Source: Paractinoplanes maris (GTDB lineage Bacteria; Actinomycetota; Actinomycetes; Mycobacteriales; Micromonosporaceae). From it: a DNA stretch of 64,000 bases. A program made the position numbers and the translations under genes. Location of the stretch: the NCBI RefSeq assembly GCF_023544465.1, contig NZ_JALPVL010000007.1, positions 372,001-436,000 on the forward strand. The letters run 5' to 3'. How positions within the stretch are numbered: the first letter of the stretch is position 1; each line of letters opens with the position of its first letter. Under the pieces are notes generated by a model, which made no database searches, had not been told where the DNA came from, and worked only from the letters and a program-made list of their open reading frames with translations. Below, in pieces: positions 34,509 through 42,479 of this stretch.

Positions 34509-34539
34509 TTGACCGTGTCGCCGGGACAGGGTGTCGACT
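34509..34539 (+). promoter_or_regulatory. MerR-type promoter of the third MerR gene (autoregulation)
   Basis: TTGACC at 34509-34514, 19 bp, TCGACT at 34534-34539, with ACCGTGTC-N5-GACAGGGT inside (7 of 8 arm positions pair). It lies 35 bp upstream of the MerR start, implying that this MerR controls its own gene. Confidence 0.75.
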
Positions 34540-34573
34540 GGCCGCGATGTCCAGTGGCTCAGGAGGAACCGAC

Positions 34574-35347
34574 GTGGCCTGGAGCACGCGTGAGCTCGCC
34601 GATCTGGCCGGCACAACGGTGAACGCCATCCGGCACTACCACCGGCTCGGCCTGCTCGAGGAGCCGGAACGCCGGTACAACGGATACAAGCTGTACGGCG
34701 TCCGGCATTTCGTTCGCCTGCTTCGTATCCGGCGGCTGGCCGAGCTGGGAGTACCACTCTCGCAGATCGAGGTGGCCGGCATCGAAGGCGACGCCGGCCC
34801 CCAAGTGTTGCGTCGAGTCGACGCCGGTCTCGAAGCGGAGCTCGAACGCCTGCGTCAAGTGCGCTCCGAGATCGCCGTGATGCTGCGGGACGGCGCTCCC
34901 GCCGACGCGCCGGCCCTGTCCGCCGCCGACAGCTCGTTGCCTCACCTCATCAACCAGCTGTGCGACGAGGACGCCGTGCAAGACCTGAGACGCATGGCTG
35001 AAGCCGGCACCGACCCCGTGGGCGCGGAGTTCGACGACCTGCCGGCCGACGCCGACGAGGAGTCCCGCCGGCACCTCGCCGGGCGGCTCACGCCCATCCT
35101 CGTACGGCACCTCGTCGACTACCCCTGGCTGAGCGATCCGGCGACTTGCCTGGTCCGGAGTGGGCACGTCACGCGGCAGACGTTCATCGACGCCGTGGTC
35201 GACTTCTACAACGCCGCCCAGCTCGACGTGCTGGGCCGGGCCGGCGTCCTTGCCCAGGAACAGATCCGGCTCGCCCGCGGGACCAAGAACGCTGTCCTCA
35301 ACGCGTCCGGTGCGGACCGGCCGGAGTCATCCGCTGCCGGTCGGTGA
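34574..35347 (+). CDS. MerR-family regulator, probable regulator of the local regulon
   Basis: A 257-residue MerR protein. The DNA-binding head (AWSTRELADLAGTTVNAIRHYHRLGLLEEPERRYNGYK) is nearly identical to those at 25307 and 32983. Its C-terminal domain (residues 130-240, including ADADEESRRHLAGRL and RQTFIDAVVDFYNAAQLDVLGRA) is homologous to the domain at 32983 but clearly diverged, so the two may sense different ligands while binding the same operator. GTG 34574 has AGGAGG 7 bp upstream. The gene is preceded by a regulon promoter, the best reason to see it as the regulator. Its 3' end overlaps that of the LuxR gene on the opposite strand by 50 bp. Confidence 0.92.
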   Translation: MAWSTRELADLAGTTVNAIRHYHRLGLLEEPERRYNGYKLYGVRHFVRLLRIRRLAELGVPLSQIEVAGIEGDAGPQVLRRVDAGLEAELERLRQVRSEIAVMLRDGAPADAPALSAADSSLPHLINQLCDEDAVQDLRRMAEAGTDPVGAEFDDLPADADEESRRHLAGRLTPILVRHLVDYPWLSDPATCLVRSGHVTRQTFIDAVVDFYNAAQLDVLGRAGVLAQEQIRLARGTKNAVLNASGADRPESSAAGR

Positions 35348-36368
35348 GGGCGTCGCGCAGGGCGGCCCGCGAGCTGATGCCCAGCTTGGGAAACACCCGA
35401 TAGAGATGCGACGACACGGTACGCGGCGAGATCACCAGACGCGCGGCGATCTCCTTCGTGGGCAGGCTGGCCGCGGCCAGCTCGGCGACCTCGAGTTCCT
35501 GCGGGGTGAGGGCATCGGCCCGCAGCTCTCTGGCCGGCCCCGAGCCGGGCCCGGGCGGCCCACTGCCGGTGGTCCGCGACGCCGAGGCGAGAGCCCCGAA
35601 TTCCAGCAGGGCCAACGGGTTTCCCTGTGCCTGATCCGCCACCTTCGTGATCACCCGGCGCGGGAGGCCGGTGAACCGGCGCGACAACAGCCTGATCGCG
35701 TCCGCCTCGGCCAGCGGCGCCAGCGGCATCTCCGGCAGACGGAGGTGCTCGGGCAATTCAGGGATCCCGGTGCGGAGGGCTGCCAGCACTCCTAGGCGGT
35801 GGCCGCCGGTGCGCCGGGCCACGAAGCTCAGCACGTACCAGCTGGCCCGGTCCAGCAGGTGCAGGTCGTCGACCACCAGGAGCAGAGGTCGCTCGCGGGC
35901 GGCCTCGGCGAACAGTGAGAGGGCGGCGTGCAGGATCGCCATGTCGGCCGGGCCGGGTCCGGTTCCGAAACCGAGCGCGGCCTCCAGGACCTCCCGGGCC
36001 GGCTGCGGCAGGAGAGCCAGTTCGGCGCCGAGGGGATGGACGAGCTGGTGCAGGCCCGCGAAGCTGATGTCCGACTCGTACTCGACACCGCCACCCCGGA
36101 TCACCCGGATGCCCGCGGCCACCGCCCGGTCCGCCGTCGCGCTCAGCAGGGCCGTCTTGCCGACGCCGGGCTCGCCGGTGAGCAGCAGGGCGGCACCGTC
36201 CTGAGTGGCCTCGTCCAGGAAGGCACCGAGGCCGGCCCACTCGCTGGCCCGTCCCACCAGACCGGTCCCGTCGACGAGCGCCCGAGAGCCTTCACCGGCC
36301 GGTCCGGCGCGCCGGACCGGCTCGTCGAGGGCCGGCAGGCTCGAGCCGACGCGCGAAGTGGTTGTCAT
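35298..36368 (-). CDS. Short LuxR-family regulator (AAA domain joined to HTH, no TPR middle)
   Basis: A 356-residue protein with the two ends of a LAL regulator. The Walker A motif is GEPGVGKTALLS at about residues 65-76, Walker B is LLLVVDDLHLLDRASW, and the helix-turn-helix (LTPQELEVAELAAASLPTKEIAARLVISPRTVSSHLYRVFPKLGIS) begins near 297. The roughly 500-residue TPR region of full-length LAL proteins is absent; after GNPLALLEFG a Pro/Gly-rich linker leads directly to the DNA-binding domain. The ATG at 36368 has GGAGGC upstream. A regulon promoter lies about 52 bp upstream. It is probably functional, as the frame is clean. Confidence 0.88.
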   Translation of the reverse strand: MTTTSRVGSSLPALDEPVRRAGPAGEGSRALVDGTGLVGRASEWAGLGAFLDEATQDGAALLLTGEPGVGKTALLSATADRAVAAGIRVIRGGGVEYESDISFAGLHQLVHPLGAELALLPQPAREVLEAALGFGTGPGPADMAILHAALSLFAEAARERPLLLVVDDLHLLDRASWYVLSFVARRTGGHRLGVLAALRTGIPELPEHLRLPEMPLAPLAEADAIRLLSRRFTGLPRRVITKVADQAQGNPLALLEFGALASASRTTGSGPPGPGSGPARELRADALTPQELEVAELAAASLPTKEIAARLVISPRTVSSHLYRVFPKLGISSRAALRDALTDRQRMTPAGPHRTR

Positions 36369-36419
36369 GTGCCGCCTCCCCACCCGAGAAAGTGCGATCC
36401 GGATCCGGTTGCATCGTCG

Positions 36420-36450
36420 ATTGAAAAGCATGTTCTTGCCACCGGGTCAA
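36420..36450 (-). promoter_or_regulatory. MerR-type promoter of the short LuxR gene
   Basis: Minus strand: -35 TTGACC at 36450-36445, 19 bp, -10 TTCAAT at 36425-36420, the best -10 in the set. The spacer has CGGTGG-N5-AACATG, a degenerate form of the dyad. Confidence 0.62.
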
Positions 36451-36522
36451 GCCGCGCCGCGGCCCCGACCAGCAGTTTCACTGATTCGACGGCGGCGCGG
36501 CCGGGACAGCCTCAGGCGGTGC

Positions 36523-36553
36523 TCGACTGTGTTCCAGCCACCCGGTGTCGGCT
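36523..36553 (+). promoter_or_regulatory. Degenerate MerR-type promoter without a gene
   Basis: TCGACT, 19 bp, TCGGCT, with GTGTT at the left and CCCGGTG at the right of the spacer. The -35 has lost its first T-T pair. The next gene in this direction is 0.9 kb away and has its own site, so this is probably a relict. Confidence 0.3.
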
Positions 36554-36609
36554 GCAGCGGACCGTATCGGCCGCGCCCGGCCGGACTTGGTGGACGGCTC
36601 TGCACCGAT

Positions 36610-37314
36610 TCAGCCGATCGACCGGGCCGCGTCGAGGATGAGCTCGGCGACCGCGACCGGCTCCGACGCGGGAAGGGCGTGCGACGCACCGGCGATCTCC
36701 ACTGTGGCGCGGGCGCCGGACCGCTTGGCCATGAAGCGGTGTGCTTCGAGCGGGATGTTGTAGTCCAGCTCCGGGAAGATGAACCAGGACGGCACGCTCG
36801 TCCACGCCGGCTCGCCGGCCCCCTCGTTGAGCGCGGTGGTGTTCAGCGGGCGTTGAGCGGCCGCGTCGACGGCGGCCCGCTCGGCCGGGAGGTCGGCGCT
36901 GAACTGCCGGTGGAACTTCTCCGGCCGGATGTAGAGGTCAACGGTTCCGTCCGCCAGGGGGACCTCCCGCAGCGTCTCACCGAGGGTGCTGCCGGGGAAC
37001 TTGCCGGACAACGCGCCGATGCTCTCGCCGGCCTCGGGCGCGAAGGCGGCGACGAAGACGAGCGCCTTGACGTGGTCGTGACCGACGGCGGCGTTGGAGA
37101 TGACCGCCCCGCCGTAGGAGTGGCCGACGAGCACGACCGGCCCGTCGATCGTGCTCAGGATGCTGGCGACGCCGGCGGCGTCCCCGGACAGGCTGCGCAA
37201 CGGATTGGGCGCGGCGACGACCGGGTGGCCGTCGTCGAGCAGGCGCTGGATGACGCCGCCCCAGCTGGCGGACTCGGCGAACGCGCCGTGAACGAGAACG
37301 ATGGTGGGTTTCAC
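36610..37314 (-). CDS. Cytosolic alpha/beta hydrolase
   Basis: A 234-residue hydrolase of the small esterase group starting MKPTIVLVHGAFAESASWGG. The oxyanion motif is VLVHGAFAES, the nucleophile Ser is in LVGHSYGGAV at about residue 83, and the His is in IAGASHALP. The GTG at 37314 is chosen because AAAGG lies upstream and the product then starts like most homologues; the upstream ATG (MKGTDV) is possible. It is divergent from the TAP hydrolase at 37497, with a MerR-type promoter facing each way. Likely role: hydrolysis of an ester or amide inside the cell; substrate unknown. Confidence 0.88.
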   Translation of the reverse strand: MKPTIVLVHGAFAESASWGGVIQRLLDDGHPVVAAPNPLRSLSGDAAGVASILSTIDGPVVLVGHSYGGAVISNAAVGHDHVKALVFVAAFAPEAGESIGALSGKFPGSTLGETLREVPLADGTVDLYIRPEKFHRQFSADLPAERAAVDAAAQRPLNTTALNEGAGEPAWTSVPSWFIFPELDYNIPLEAHRFMAKRSGARATVEIAGASHALPASEPVAVAELILDAARSIG

Positions 37315-37359
37315 GTCAGTACCTTTCATCGGGCCGGCAGAAACAGGTGGTATGGGCCC

Positions 37360-37390
37360 AGGAGAAACCATGTTCCTCGAACAAGGTCAA
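37360..37390 (-). promoter_or_regulatory. MerR-type promoter of the cytosolic hydrolase
   Basis: Minus strand: -35 TTGACC at 37390-37385, 19 bp, -10 TCTCCT at 37365-37360. The spacer dyad ACCTTGTT-N5-AACATGGT pairs at 7 of 8 positions. It is back to back with the promoter at 37428. Confidence 0.72.
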
Positions 37391-37427
37391 GACCCGGCCC
37401 GTCCGCGCTCGTCACCTCAAGGCGCCC

Positions 37428-37458
37428 TTGACTGCGTTCCCGCGACAGGGTGTCGCAT
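37428..37458 (+). promoter_or_regulatory. MerR-type promoter of the secreted TAP hydrolase
   Basis: TTGACT at 37428-37433, 19 bp, TCGCAT at 37453-37458. The right half GACAGGGT matches; the left half GCGTT is weaker. It lies 38 bp upstream of the start codon. Confidence 0.65.
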
Positions 37459-37496
37459 CGACACCGGACGCCGACGGAGGACGCAGGAGGTTTCAC

Positions 37497-38975
37497 ATGT
37501 ACCGAAAACGTGGCGCTGTGGTGATCGGGGCGATCGCCTTGCTCGGCACATTTGTCGTTGCCGGGCCGGCTGCTGTGGCCCGGCCAGCCGCACCCGAGTT
37601 GACCTGGGAGGCGTGCCCGGCCGATGTCGTGATGCCGGCGCCGGTCGCGGTGCAGTGCGCGAAAATCCCCGTACCCCTGGACTATCGCGACCCAGGGGGC
37701 GAGCAGATCGAGGTCATGATCTCGAGGATCGCCAGCACCAACCCGGCCCAGCGACGCGGCATCCTGCTGCTCAACCCGGGCGGGCCGGGCGGTACCGGGC
37801 TGAATCAGGGCTCCTTCCTGATCAACCGCGGCCTGCCGACCACCGTCTCGGACGCCTACGACCTGATCGGCATGGACACCCGCGGGGTCGGGCACTCGAC
37901 GCCGATGAGTTGCGGCTTCACGCTCGACGATCCGTACTGGGCCAACATTCCGCCGTACGCGGTCGACGACGCCGCCGTGACCCGGCAGGCCGCGATCGCG
38001 AAGCAGGTGGCCGACAAGTGCGCCGCCACCGACAAGGACGGCCGGCTGCGGCACATCACCACGGCGAACGTGGCTCGCGACCTCGATCGCGTCCGGGCGG
38101 CGCTCGGCGAGAAAAAGGCCAGTTACTACGGAGCGTCCTACGGTTCGGCGCTCGGGGCGGCGTACGTCTCCCTGTTCCCGAAGACCACGGACCGGATCGT
38201 CCTCGACAGCAACGTCGGCGACACCCATCTCGACCGGGCGGGCATGCGCCGGTACGGGCTCGGCTTCGAGCAGACGTTCCCCGATTTCGCCCGGTGGCTG
38301 GCGGCCCGGCACGACATGTACGGCCTGGGTCGTACACCGCAGGAGGTCCGCCGCACCTTCCTGCGGATCACCGAGCGGCTCGACAAGACGCCCGCGCCGG
38401 ACGGTGCTGACGGTGCCGTCGTCCGGTACCTCACCTTCGCCGGCCTCTACAGCGAAATGCTGTACGGCCGGACCGCGCGCATTCTGCAGACGTACCTCAA
38501 GCCGGCCCAGACCCCGGCGACCCGGCAAGCGGCGCCGGCGAACCCCAGCGACAACGCGTTCACGGCGTTCCTCGCGACCACCTGCAACGACGTCGACTGG
38601 CCCGAGGACGTGGCGACCTACCGCCGTGCCGTCGCCGAGGACCGCAAGCGGTACCCGCTGTTCGGCGCCGCGACCGCGAACATCACGCCCTGCGCCTACT
38701 GGAAGCACGAGCCGACCGAGGCCCCGGTGAAGGTCGACGACAAGGGCCCGGCCAACATCCTGATCCTGCAGAACCGCCGCGACCCGGTCACCCCGTGGGC
38801 GGGTGGCAAGCTGCTACGCGACAAGTTCGCCTCGCGCGCCAAGCTGGTGACCGCCGAGGAGAGCGGCCACGGCGTCTACCTCGTCCACACCAACGCGTGC
38901 GCACACAACATCACCACGAACTGGTTGGTCGGAGGCAGGATGCCGGCCCGGGACACAACCTGCCGGCCCAGCTGA
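37497..38975 (+). CDS. Secreted alpha/beta hydrolase, TAP-like (S33 type)
   Basis: A 492-residue exported hydrolase with a Sec signal peptide at about residues 1-32. The oxyanion segment is NPGGPGGTG, the nucleophile is Ser214 in GASYGSALGA, the acid is in QNRRDPVTP and the His in ESGHGVY of the TAP-like C-terminal domain. It ends in a Cys-containing tail (DTTCRPS) shared with the paralogue at 45092. The ATG follows AGGAGG. The family includes aminopeptidases and antibiotic or lipid hydrolases. A strong terminator follows. It has its own MerR-type promoter and is divergent from another hydrolase in the same proposed regulon. Confidence 0.92.
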   Translation: MYRKRGAVVIGAIALLGTFVVAGPAAVARPAAPELTWEACPADVVMPAPVAVQCAKIPVPLDYRDPGGEQIEVMISRIASTNPAQRRGILLLNPGGPGGTGLNQGSFLINRGLPTTVSDAYDLIGMDTRGVGHSTPMSCGFTLDDPYWANIPPYAVDDAAVTRQAAIAKQVADKCAATDKDGRLRHITTANVARDLDRVRAALGEKKASYYGASYGSALGAAYVSLFPKTTDRIVLDSNVGDTHLDRAGMRRYGLGFEQTFPDFARWLAARHDMYGLGRTPQEVRRTFLRITERLDKTPAPDGADGAVVRYLTFAGLYSEMLYGRTARILQTYLKPAQTPATRQAAPANPSDNAFTAFLATTCNDVDWPEDVATYRRAVAEDRKRYPLFGAATANITPCAYWKHEPTEAPVKVDDKGPANILILQNRRDPVTPWAGGKLLRDKFASRAKLVTAEESGHGVYLVHTNACAHNITTNWLVGGRMPARDTTCRPS

Positions 38976-38991
38976 ACAATTGGCACCGGAA

Positions 38992-39025
38992 GCCTTCCGG
39001 CCGTCAGCCACGACGGCCGGAAGGC
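38992..39025 (+). terminator. Intrinsic terminator after the TAP hydrolase
   Basis: Perfect 14-bp stem (GCCTTCCGGCCGTC and its complement) with a 6-base loop, 16 bp after the stop at 38975. It insulates the hydrolase from the AraC operon. Confidence 0.82.
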
Positions 39026-39030
39026 GCCGC

Positions 39031-39036
39031 TATCGT
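39031..39036 (+). promoter_or_regulatory. -10 box of a probable leaderless AraC-operon promoter
   Basis: TATCGT followed by 6 bp and the GTG at 39043, with no ribosome site. This spacing is that of leaderless actinobacterial transcripts. Confidence 0.55.
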
Positions 39037-39042
39037 TGAGCG

Positions 39043-39996
39043 GTGATCGGCAACCTTGAGACGTTCCAGGACGAGCTGGCCGCCAGCGGGTTCCCGCCGC
39101 TGGTCAACAAGCTGGCCGGGGCCGGATTCCGGGGCCGGATCGTCACCCGTGACCTCGGGCCGCTGCGACTGATCTCCCTCGACACACCCGCGAGTTCCTG
39201 TGTCGGGCGGCAGCGCGACGCCTCCGACGGCGAGAACCTGGCGATCAAGGTGATGACCCGAGGCCGGACGCGGATCGAGCAGGGGCGCGGTCACGCCGAA
39301 CTCGGGCCGGCCGACCTGGTGCTGCTCGATCCCACGCGTACGCTGCAATTCGAGAGCACCGCCGCGACGCACGTCACCGTCCTGGTTCCGCGCCGGGAGC
39401 TTCGGCTGCGGCCCGCGCAGATCGACCGGCTCATCGGCCAACGCATCGACGGCAGCCACGGTCCAGGTGCTCTGGTCTCCGTGCTGGCCCGGGAGTCGGC
39501 GCGGTCGGCGACCGAGTTCCGCGAGGCGGAGGCGCTGCGGTCCGCGGGCGCCGTCATCGAGCTGATCGCGGTCGCCCTGGAGGCCCGGCTGGGCGACGAG
39601 CAACCGGCCCCGGACGAGAGGCTGCGGAACCGGATCGCCGGCTACATCGAGGCCCGGTTGGCCGATCCCGATCTGTCCCCGCCCGGCATCGCCGCCGCGC
39701 ACCACATCTCCGTACGCCGGCTGCACAAGCTGTTCGAGGATCAACCGCTCACCGTCGCGGCCCTGATCCGCCGTCGCCGCCTGGAACGCTGCCGGGCCGA
39801 GCTCGCCGGAAGCGGACGTACGGTCACCGCCGTGGCCGCCCGGTGGGGATTCTCCGATCCCACCCATTTCAGCAAGCTCTTCAAGACGACGTACGGCTAC
39901 AACGCCCGCGCACTGACAACCAGCAACCGTGCACGGACGACCAGGACGCGCCCAGCCGGCCCGGAACAGGATGGTGGTCACCAAGGCCGGCAATAG
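39043..39996 (+). CDS. AraC-family transcriptional regulator
   Basis: A 317-residue regulator. Residues 40-200 form an AraC-binding-like beta-rich domain (TRGRTRIEQGRGHAELGPADLVLLDP), and the C-terminal double helix-turn-helix reads IAAAHHISVRRLHKLFEDQ... and VTAVAARWGFSDPTHFSKLFKTTYGYNARAL. GTG 39043 sits just after a -10-like box, so a leaderless mRNA is likely. It is the first gene of an apparent operon with a cupin (15-bp gap) and an MDR oxidoreductase (4-bp overlap), which it probably regulates. Confidence 0.9.
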   Translation: MIGNLETFQDELAASGFPPLVNKLAGAGFRGRIVTRDLGPLRLISLDTPASSCVGRQRDASDGENLAIKVMTRGRTRIEQGRGHAELGPADLVLLDPTRTLQFESTAATHVTVLVPRRELRLRPAQIDRLIGQRIDGSHGPGALVSVLARESARSATEFREAEALRSAGAVIELIAVALEARLGDEQPAPDERLRNRIAGYIEARLADPDLSPPGIAAAHHISVRRLHKLFEDQPLTVAALIRRRRLERCRAELAGSGRTVTAVAARWGFSDPTHFSKLFKTTYGYNARALTTSNRARTTRTRPAGPEQDGGHQGRQ

Positions 39997-40010
39997 CAAG
40001 GGAGAAAGTC

Positions 40011-40472
40011 GTGGCGAAGGTGAACATCGTCCGCCCCGGTGAGGGCGAGATCCTCGGCAGCGGGGCGCAGCGGATCCGCATCCTGGAGAACGGCGAGCAC
40101 ACCGACCACCGGCTGGGGTTCGCCGAGGTCACCATTCCACCGGGCACCCCGAGCCCGTTGCAGCACCGCCACGCCCAGCACGACGAAGGCTTCTACGTGC
40201 TGGCCGGAACGTTCCGGTTCACCGTCGGCGAGGAGCAGTACGACGCCGGGCCGGGCACCTGGGTCATCGTGCCGACCGGGGCGCCGCACACGTTCGCCAA
40301 CGTCGGCGACGAGAACGCGGTCATGCTCAACACGTTCACGCCGGATCTGTACGTGCAGTACTTCCGCGACTTCAAGGCCATGATCGATTCCGGGCAGCCG
40401 GTCAACGCCGAGACCATGAAACCGCTGTGGAAGAACTACGCCACCGAGATCTCAACCGAATACGCCTCGTGA
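40011..40472 (+). CDS. Cupin-domain protein
   Basis: A 153-residue single-domain cupin. Motif 1 is HRHAQHDEGFYVLAGTFRF and motif 2 is GTWVIVPTGAPHTFANVGDE, so the metal-binding His/His/Glu/His set is present. It starts at GTG 40011 with GGGAGA upstream. The stop overlaps the start of the oxidoreductase gene (GTGA). Such proteins may be quercetinase-like dioxygenases or small-molecule sensors. The operon context with AraC and a quinone oxidoreductase suggests catabolism or detoxification of an aromatic or quinone compound, which is inference. Confidence 0.88.
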   Translation: MAKVNIVRPGEGEILGSGAQRIRILENGEHTDHRLGFAEVTIPPGTPSPLQHRHAQHDEGFYVLAGTFRFTVGEEQYDAGPGTWVIVPTGAPHTFANVGDENAVMLNTFTPDLYVQYFRDFKAMIDSGQPVNAETMKPLWKNYATEISTEYAS

Positions 40473-41383
40473 AGCGCCTCCAGTACCACCGCTACGGCGG
40501 CCCGGAGGTGATGCGGCTCGCGGACTTCGAGCCACCACGGCCGGGTCCGAACGAGGTTCTCGTCCGCGTCCGGGCGGCGGCCTCCAACCCGCTGGACTGG
40601 AAGATGCGCAACGGCGAGATGAAGCTGATGACTGGTCGCTCCTTTCCCCGGGCGATGGGGCACGACTTCGCCGGAGTCATCGAGGCCGTCGGCGCCGGTG
40701 TCACCCGCTTGAAGTCCGGCGACGCGGTACTCGGTGGGGCTCGGTTACGGCAGGCGGGGGCGTTCGCCGAGATGGTGGTGGCCCCGGTGAAGTCGGTCGT
40801 GCTGAAACCGGTGGACCTCTCGTACGAGCAGGCCGCCGCGCTGCCGACCGTGGGCTTGACCGCCTACCAGGTCATGGCGAAGGCCCGGCCCGGGCAGGCG
40901 GTCTTCGTCAACGGGTGCCTGGGCGGGGTGGGCCGGGCCGCCGTCCAGTTCGCCCGGGCGCGGGGAGCCTCGGTCGCCGGCAGCTGCCGCGACACCGCGG
41001 CCGACGAGGCCCGCGAGCTCGGCGTCGAACCGGTCGTGGGTTTCGGCTTCGACCCGGCTGCCCTCGCGGGACGCTTCGATCTGGTCTTCGACACGCCCGG
41101 CATGCTTCCCTTCGCCGCCGCCCGGACGCTGCTGAAGCCGGGCGGAACCATCGTCGACATCGTCCCGACTCCGGTCAAAATGATCAGAAGCGCCCTGCCC
41201 GGACCGTTCCGGGCGACGATGGGCCGGCCGGTGACCGCCGACCTGGATGAGGTGGCCCGGGCCCTGCGCCTGCCCATAGTCCGTACGGTCCCGTTGGCCG
41301 AGGCGATTCCCGCCCTGACCGAACTGGAGCGCGAGCAGCGCCCGAAGGGCGGCAAACTGATCATCACCGTGGCCGGAAGCTGA
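40469..41383 (+). CDS. NAD(P)-dependent MDR-type alcohol dehydrogenase/quinone oxidoreductase
   Basis: A 304-residue MDR protein without the zinc-binding cysteines of classical alcohol dehydrogenases. It begins MKRLQYHRYGGPEVMRLADFEPPRPGPNEVLVRV. The cofactor motif is VNGCLGGVGRAAVQFARARGA, close to the quinone oxidoreductase form. GTG 40469 overlaps the cupin stop by 4 bp, so the two are translationally coupled. It is the last gene of the AraC operon and is followed by the convergent sigma-factor gene. Confidence 0.9.
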   Translation: MKRLQYHRYGGPEVMRLADFEPPRPGPNEVLVRVRAAASNPLDWKMRNGEMKLMTGRSFPRAMGHDFAGVIEAVGAGVTRLKSGDAVLGGARLRQAGAFAEMVVAPVKSVVLKPVDLSYEQAAALPTVGLTAYQVMAKARPGQAVFVNGCLGGVGRAAVQFARARGASVAGSCRDTAADEARELGVEPVVGFGFDPAALAGRFDLVFDTPGMLPFAAARTLLKPGGTIVDIVPTPVKMIRSALPGPFRATMGRPVTADLDEVARALRLPIVRTVPLAEAIPALTELEREQRPKGGKLIITVAGS

Positions 41384-41434
41384 CCCTCGGGGGCTCGCAC
41401 GGACGGTCGAACGCCCTCGATCACACGCGGCCGG

Positions 41435-42430
41435 CTACTCCTTCAGTGTGAGCGGAAAACCGAACGTCGCCGCGAGGACAGGATCATGGAACTTGGTCAC
41501 TCGCGAGATGCCGGTGGAGGTCGCCGTCAGCACGACGACGCCGTCGGCGGAGTAGGTGCCGCTCGAGTCCAGGCGGTAGACCACCGCAGCCGGCTGGCCG
41601 TTGGCGGTGGTCGCGATCATCCTCCAGTCGCCGGGTGAGCCGAGGACATACGTGTCGAGCACCTGGAGGCACATTGTCCGGCCCGACTGCCAGTCTCGGA
41701 AAGGCGTCGCCTCCAGGGTGGCGTCGGCGCGCAGCACATGTTGCAGGAGACGAACGTCAGAGCGCTCGAAAGCCGCGATGTAGCTGGCCAATAGCGCGCG
41801 AGCCCGTTCGTCGCTCGGCTCGAGCAATTCGGTGGGAGTGGGATCCCTCTCGTCCAGCCGAGCCCGGGCGCGCTGGAGTCCGCTCTTGACCGCGGCAGTG
41901 GTGGTGTCGAGGATGTCCGCGGTCTCAGCGGCTGAGAAGTTCAGCACTTCGCGCAGGACGAGAATCGCGCGTTGCCGGGAGGGAAGGTGCTGCAGGCTGG
42001 CGACGAGTGCGAGCCGGATCGATTCGCGGGCGATCACCACCTCGGCCGGGTCGTGTTCGGACGCACCGATCCTCGTGTCCGGAATGGGTTCCAACCACGA
42101 GACCTCGCCCTTTGCCAAGGACCGAGGCGGACGATCGGCGCCCTCGTTGGGTGGCACCAGCCCTGAGGGTAGAACGCGAATCGGGCGCGGTTTCAACGCT
42201 GTCAGGCACACATTGGTGGCGATCGCATAGAGCCAGGACCGGATCGACGCCCGGCCCTCGTACCGGGAGTAGGACCGCCAGGCCCGGAGGAAGGTTTCCT
42301 GCACCAGGTCCTCGGCGTCGTGCACCGATCCGACCATGCGGTAGCAGTGCGCCAGCAACTCCCGGCGGAACCGCTCGGTCTCGGATGTGAACCGGTCCTG
42401 GTCCGACGTCAGGCGTAGGTGCGAGGTCAC
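41435..42430 (-). CDS. ECF sigma factor with C-terminal SnoaL-like domain
   Basis: A 331-residue sigma factor of the SigG/ECF41-like group. Region 2 is HCYRMVGSVHDAEDLVQETFLRAWRSYSRYEGRASIRSWLYAIATNVCL, region 4 is LPSRQRAILVLREVLNFSAAETADILDTTTAAVKSGLQRARARLDE, and residues 210-325 form an NTF2/SnoaL-like domain (LLASYIAAFERSDVRLLQHVLRADATLEATPF). Such factors use the C-terminal domain as an internal regulator and usually lack a separate anti-sigma protein; none is adjacent here. GTG 42430 is the start. The promoter target is not apparent. Confidence 0.92.
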   Translation of the reverse strand: MTSHLRLTSDQDRFTSETERFRRELLAHCYRMVGSVHDAEDLVQETFLRAWRSYSRYEGRASIRSWLYAIATNVCLTALKPRPIRVLPSGLVPPNEGADRPPRSLAKGEVSWLEPIPDTRIGASEHDPAEVVIARESIRLALVASLQHLPSRQRAILVLREVLNFSAAETADILDTTTAAVKSGLQRARARLDERDPTPTELLEPSDERARALLASYIAAFERSDVRLLQHVLRADATLEATPFRDWQSGRTMCLQVLDTYVLGSPGDWRMIATTANGQPAAVVYRLDSSGTYSADGVVVLTATSTGISRVTKFHDPVLAATFGFPLTLKE

Positions 42431-42479
42431 GCGACGAGCCTAGTGACCACCATGGGGACGGCCCGGGCCGGCAGGCTTC

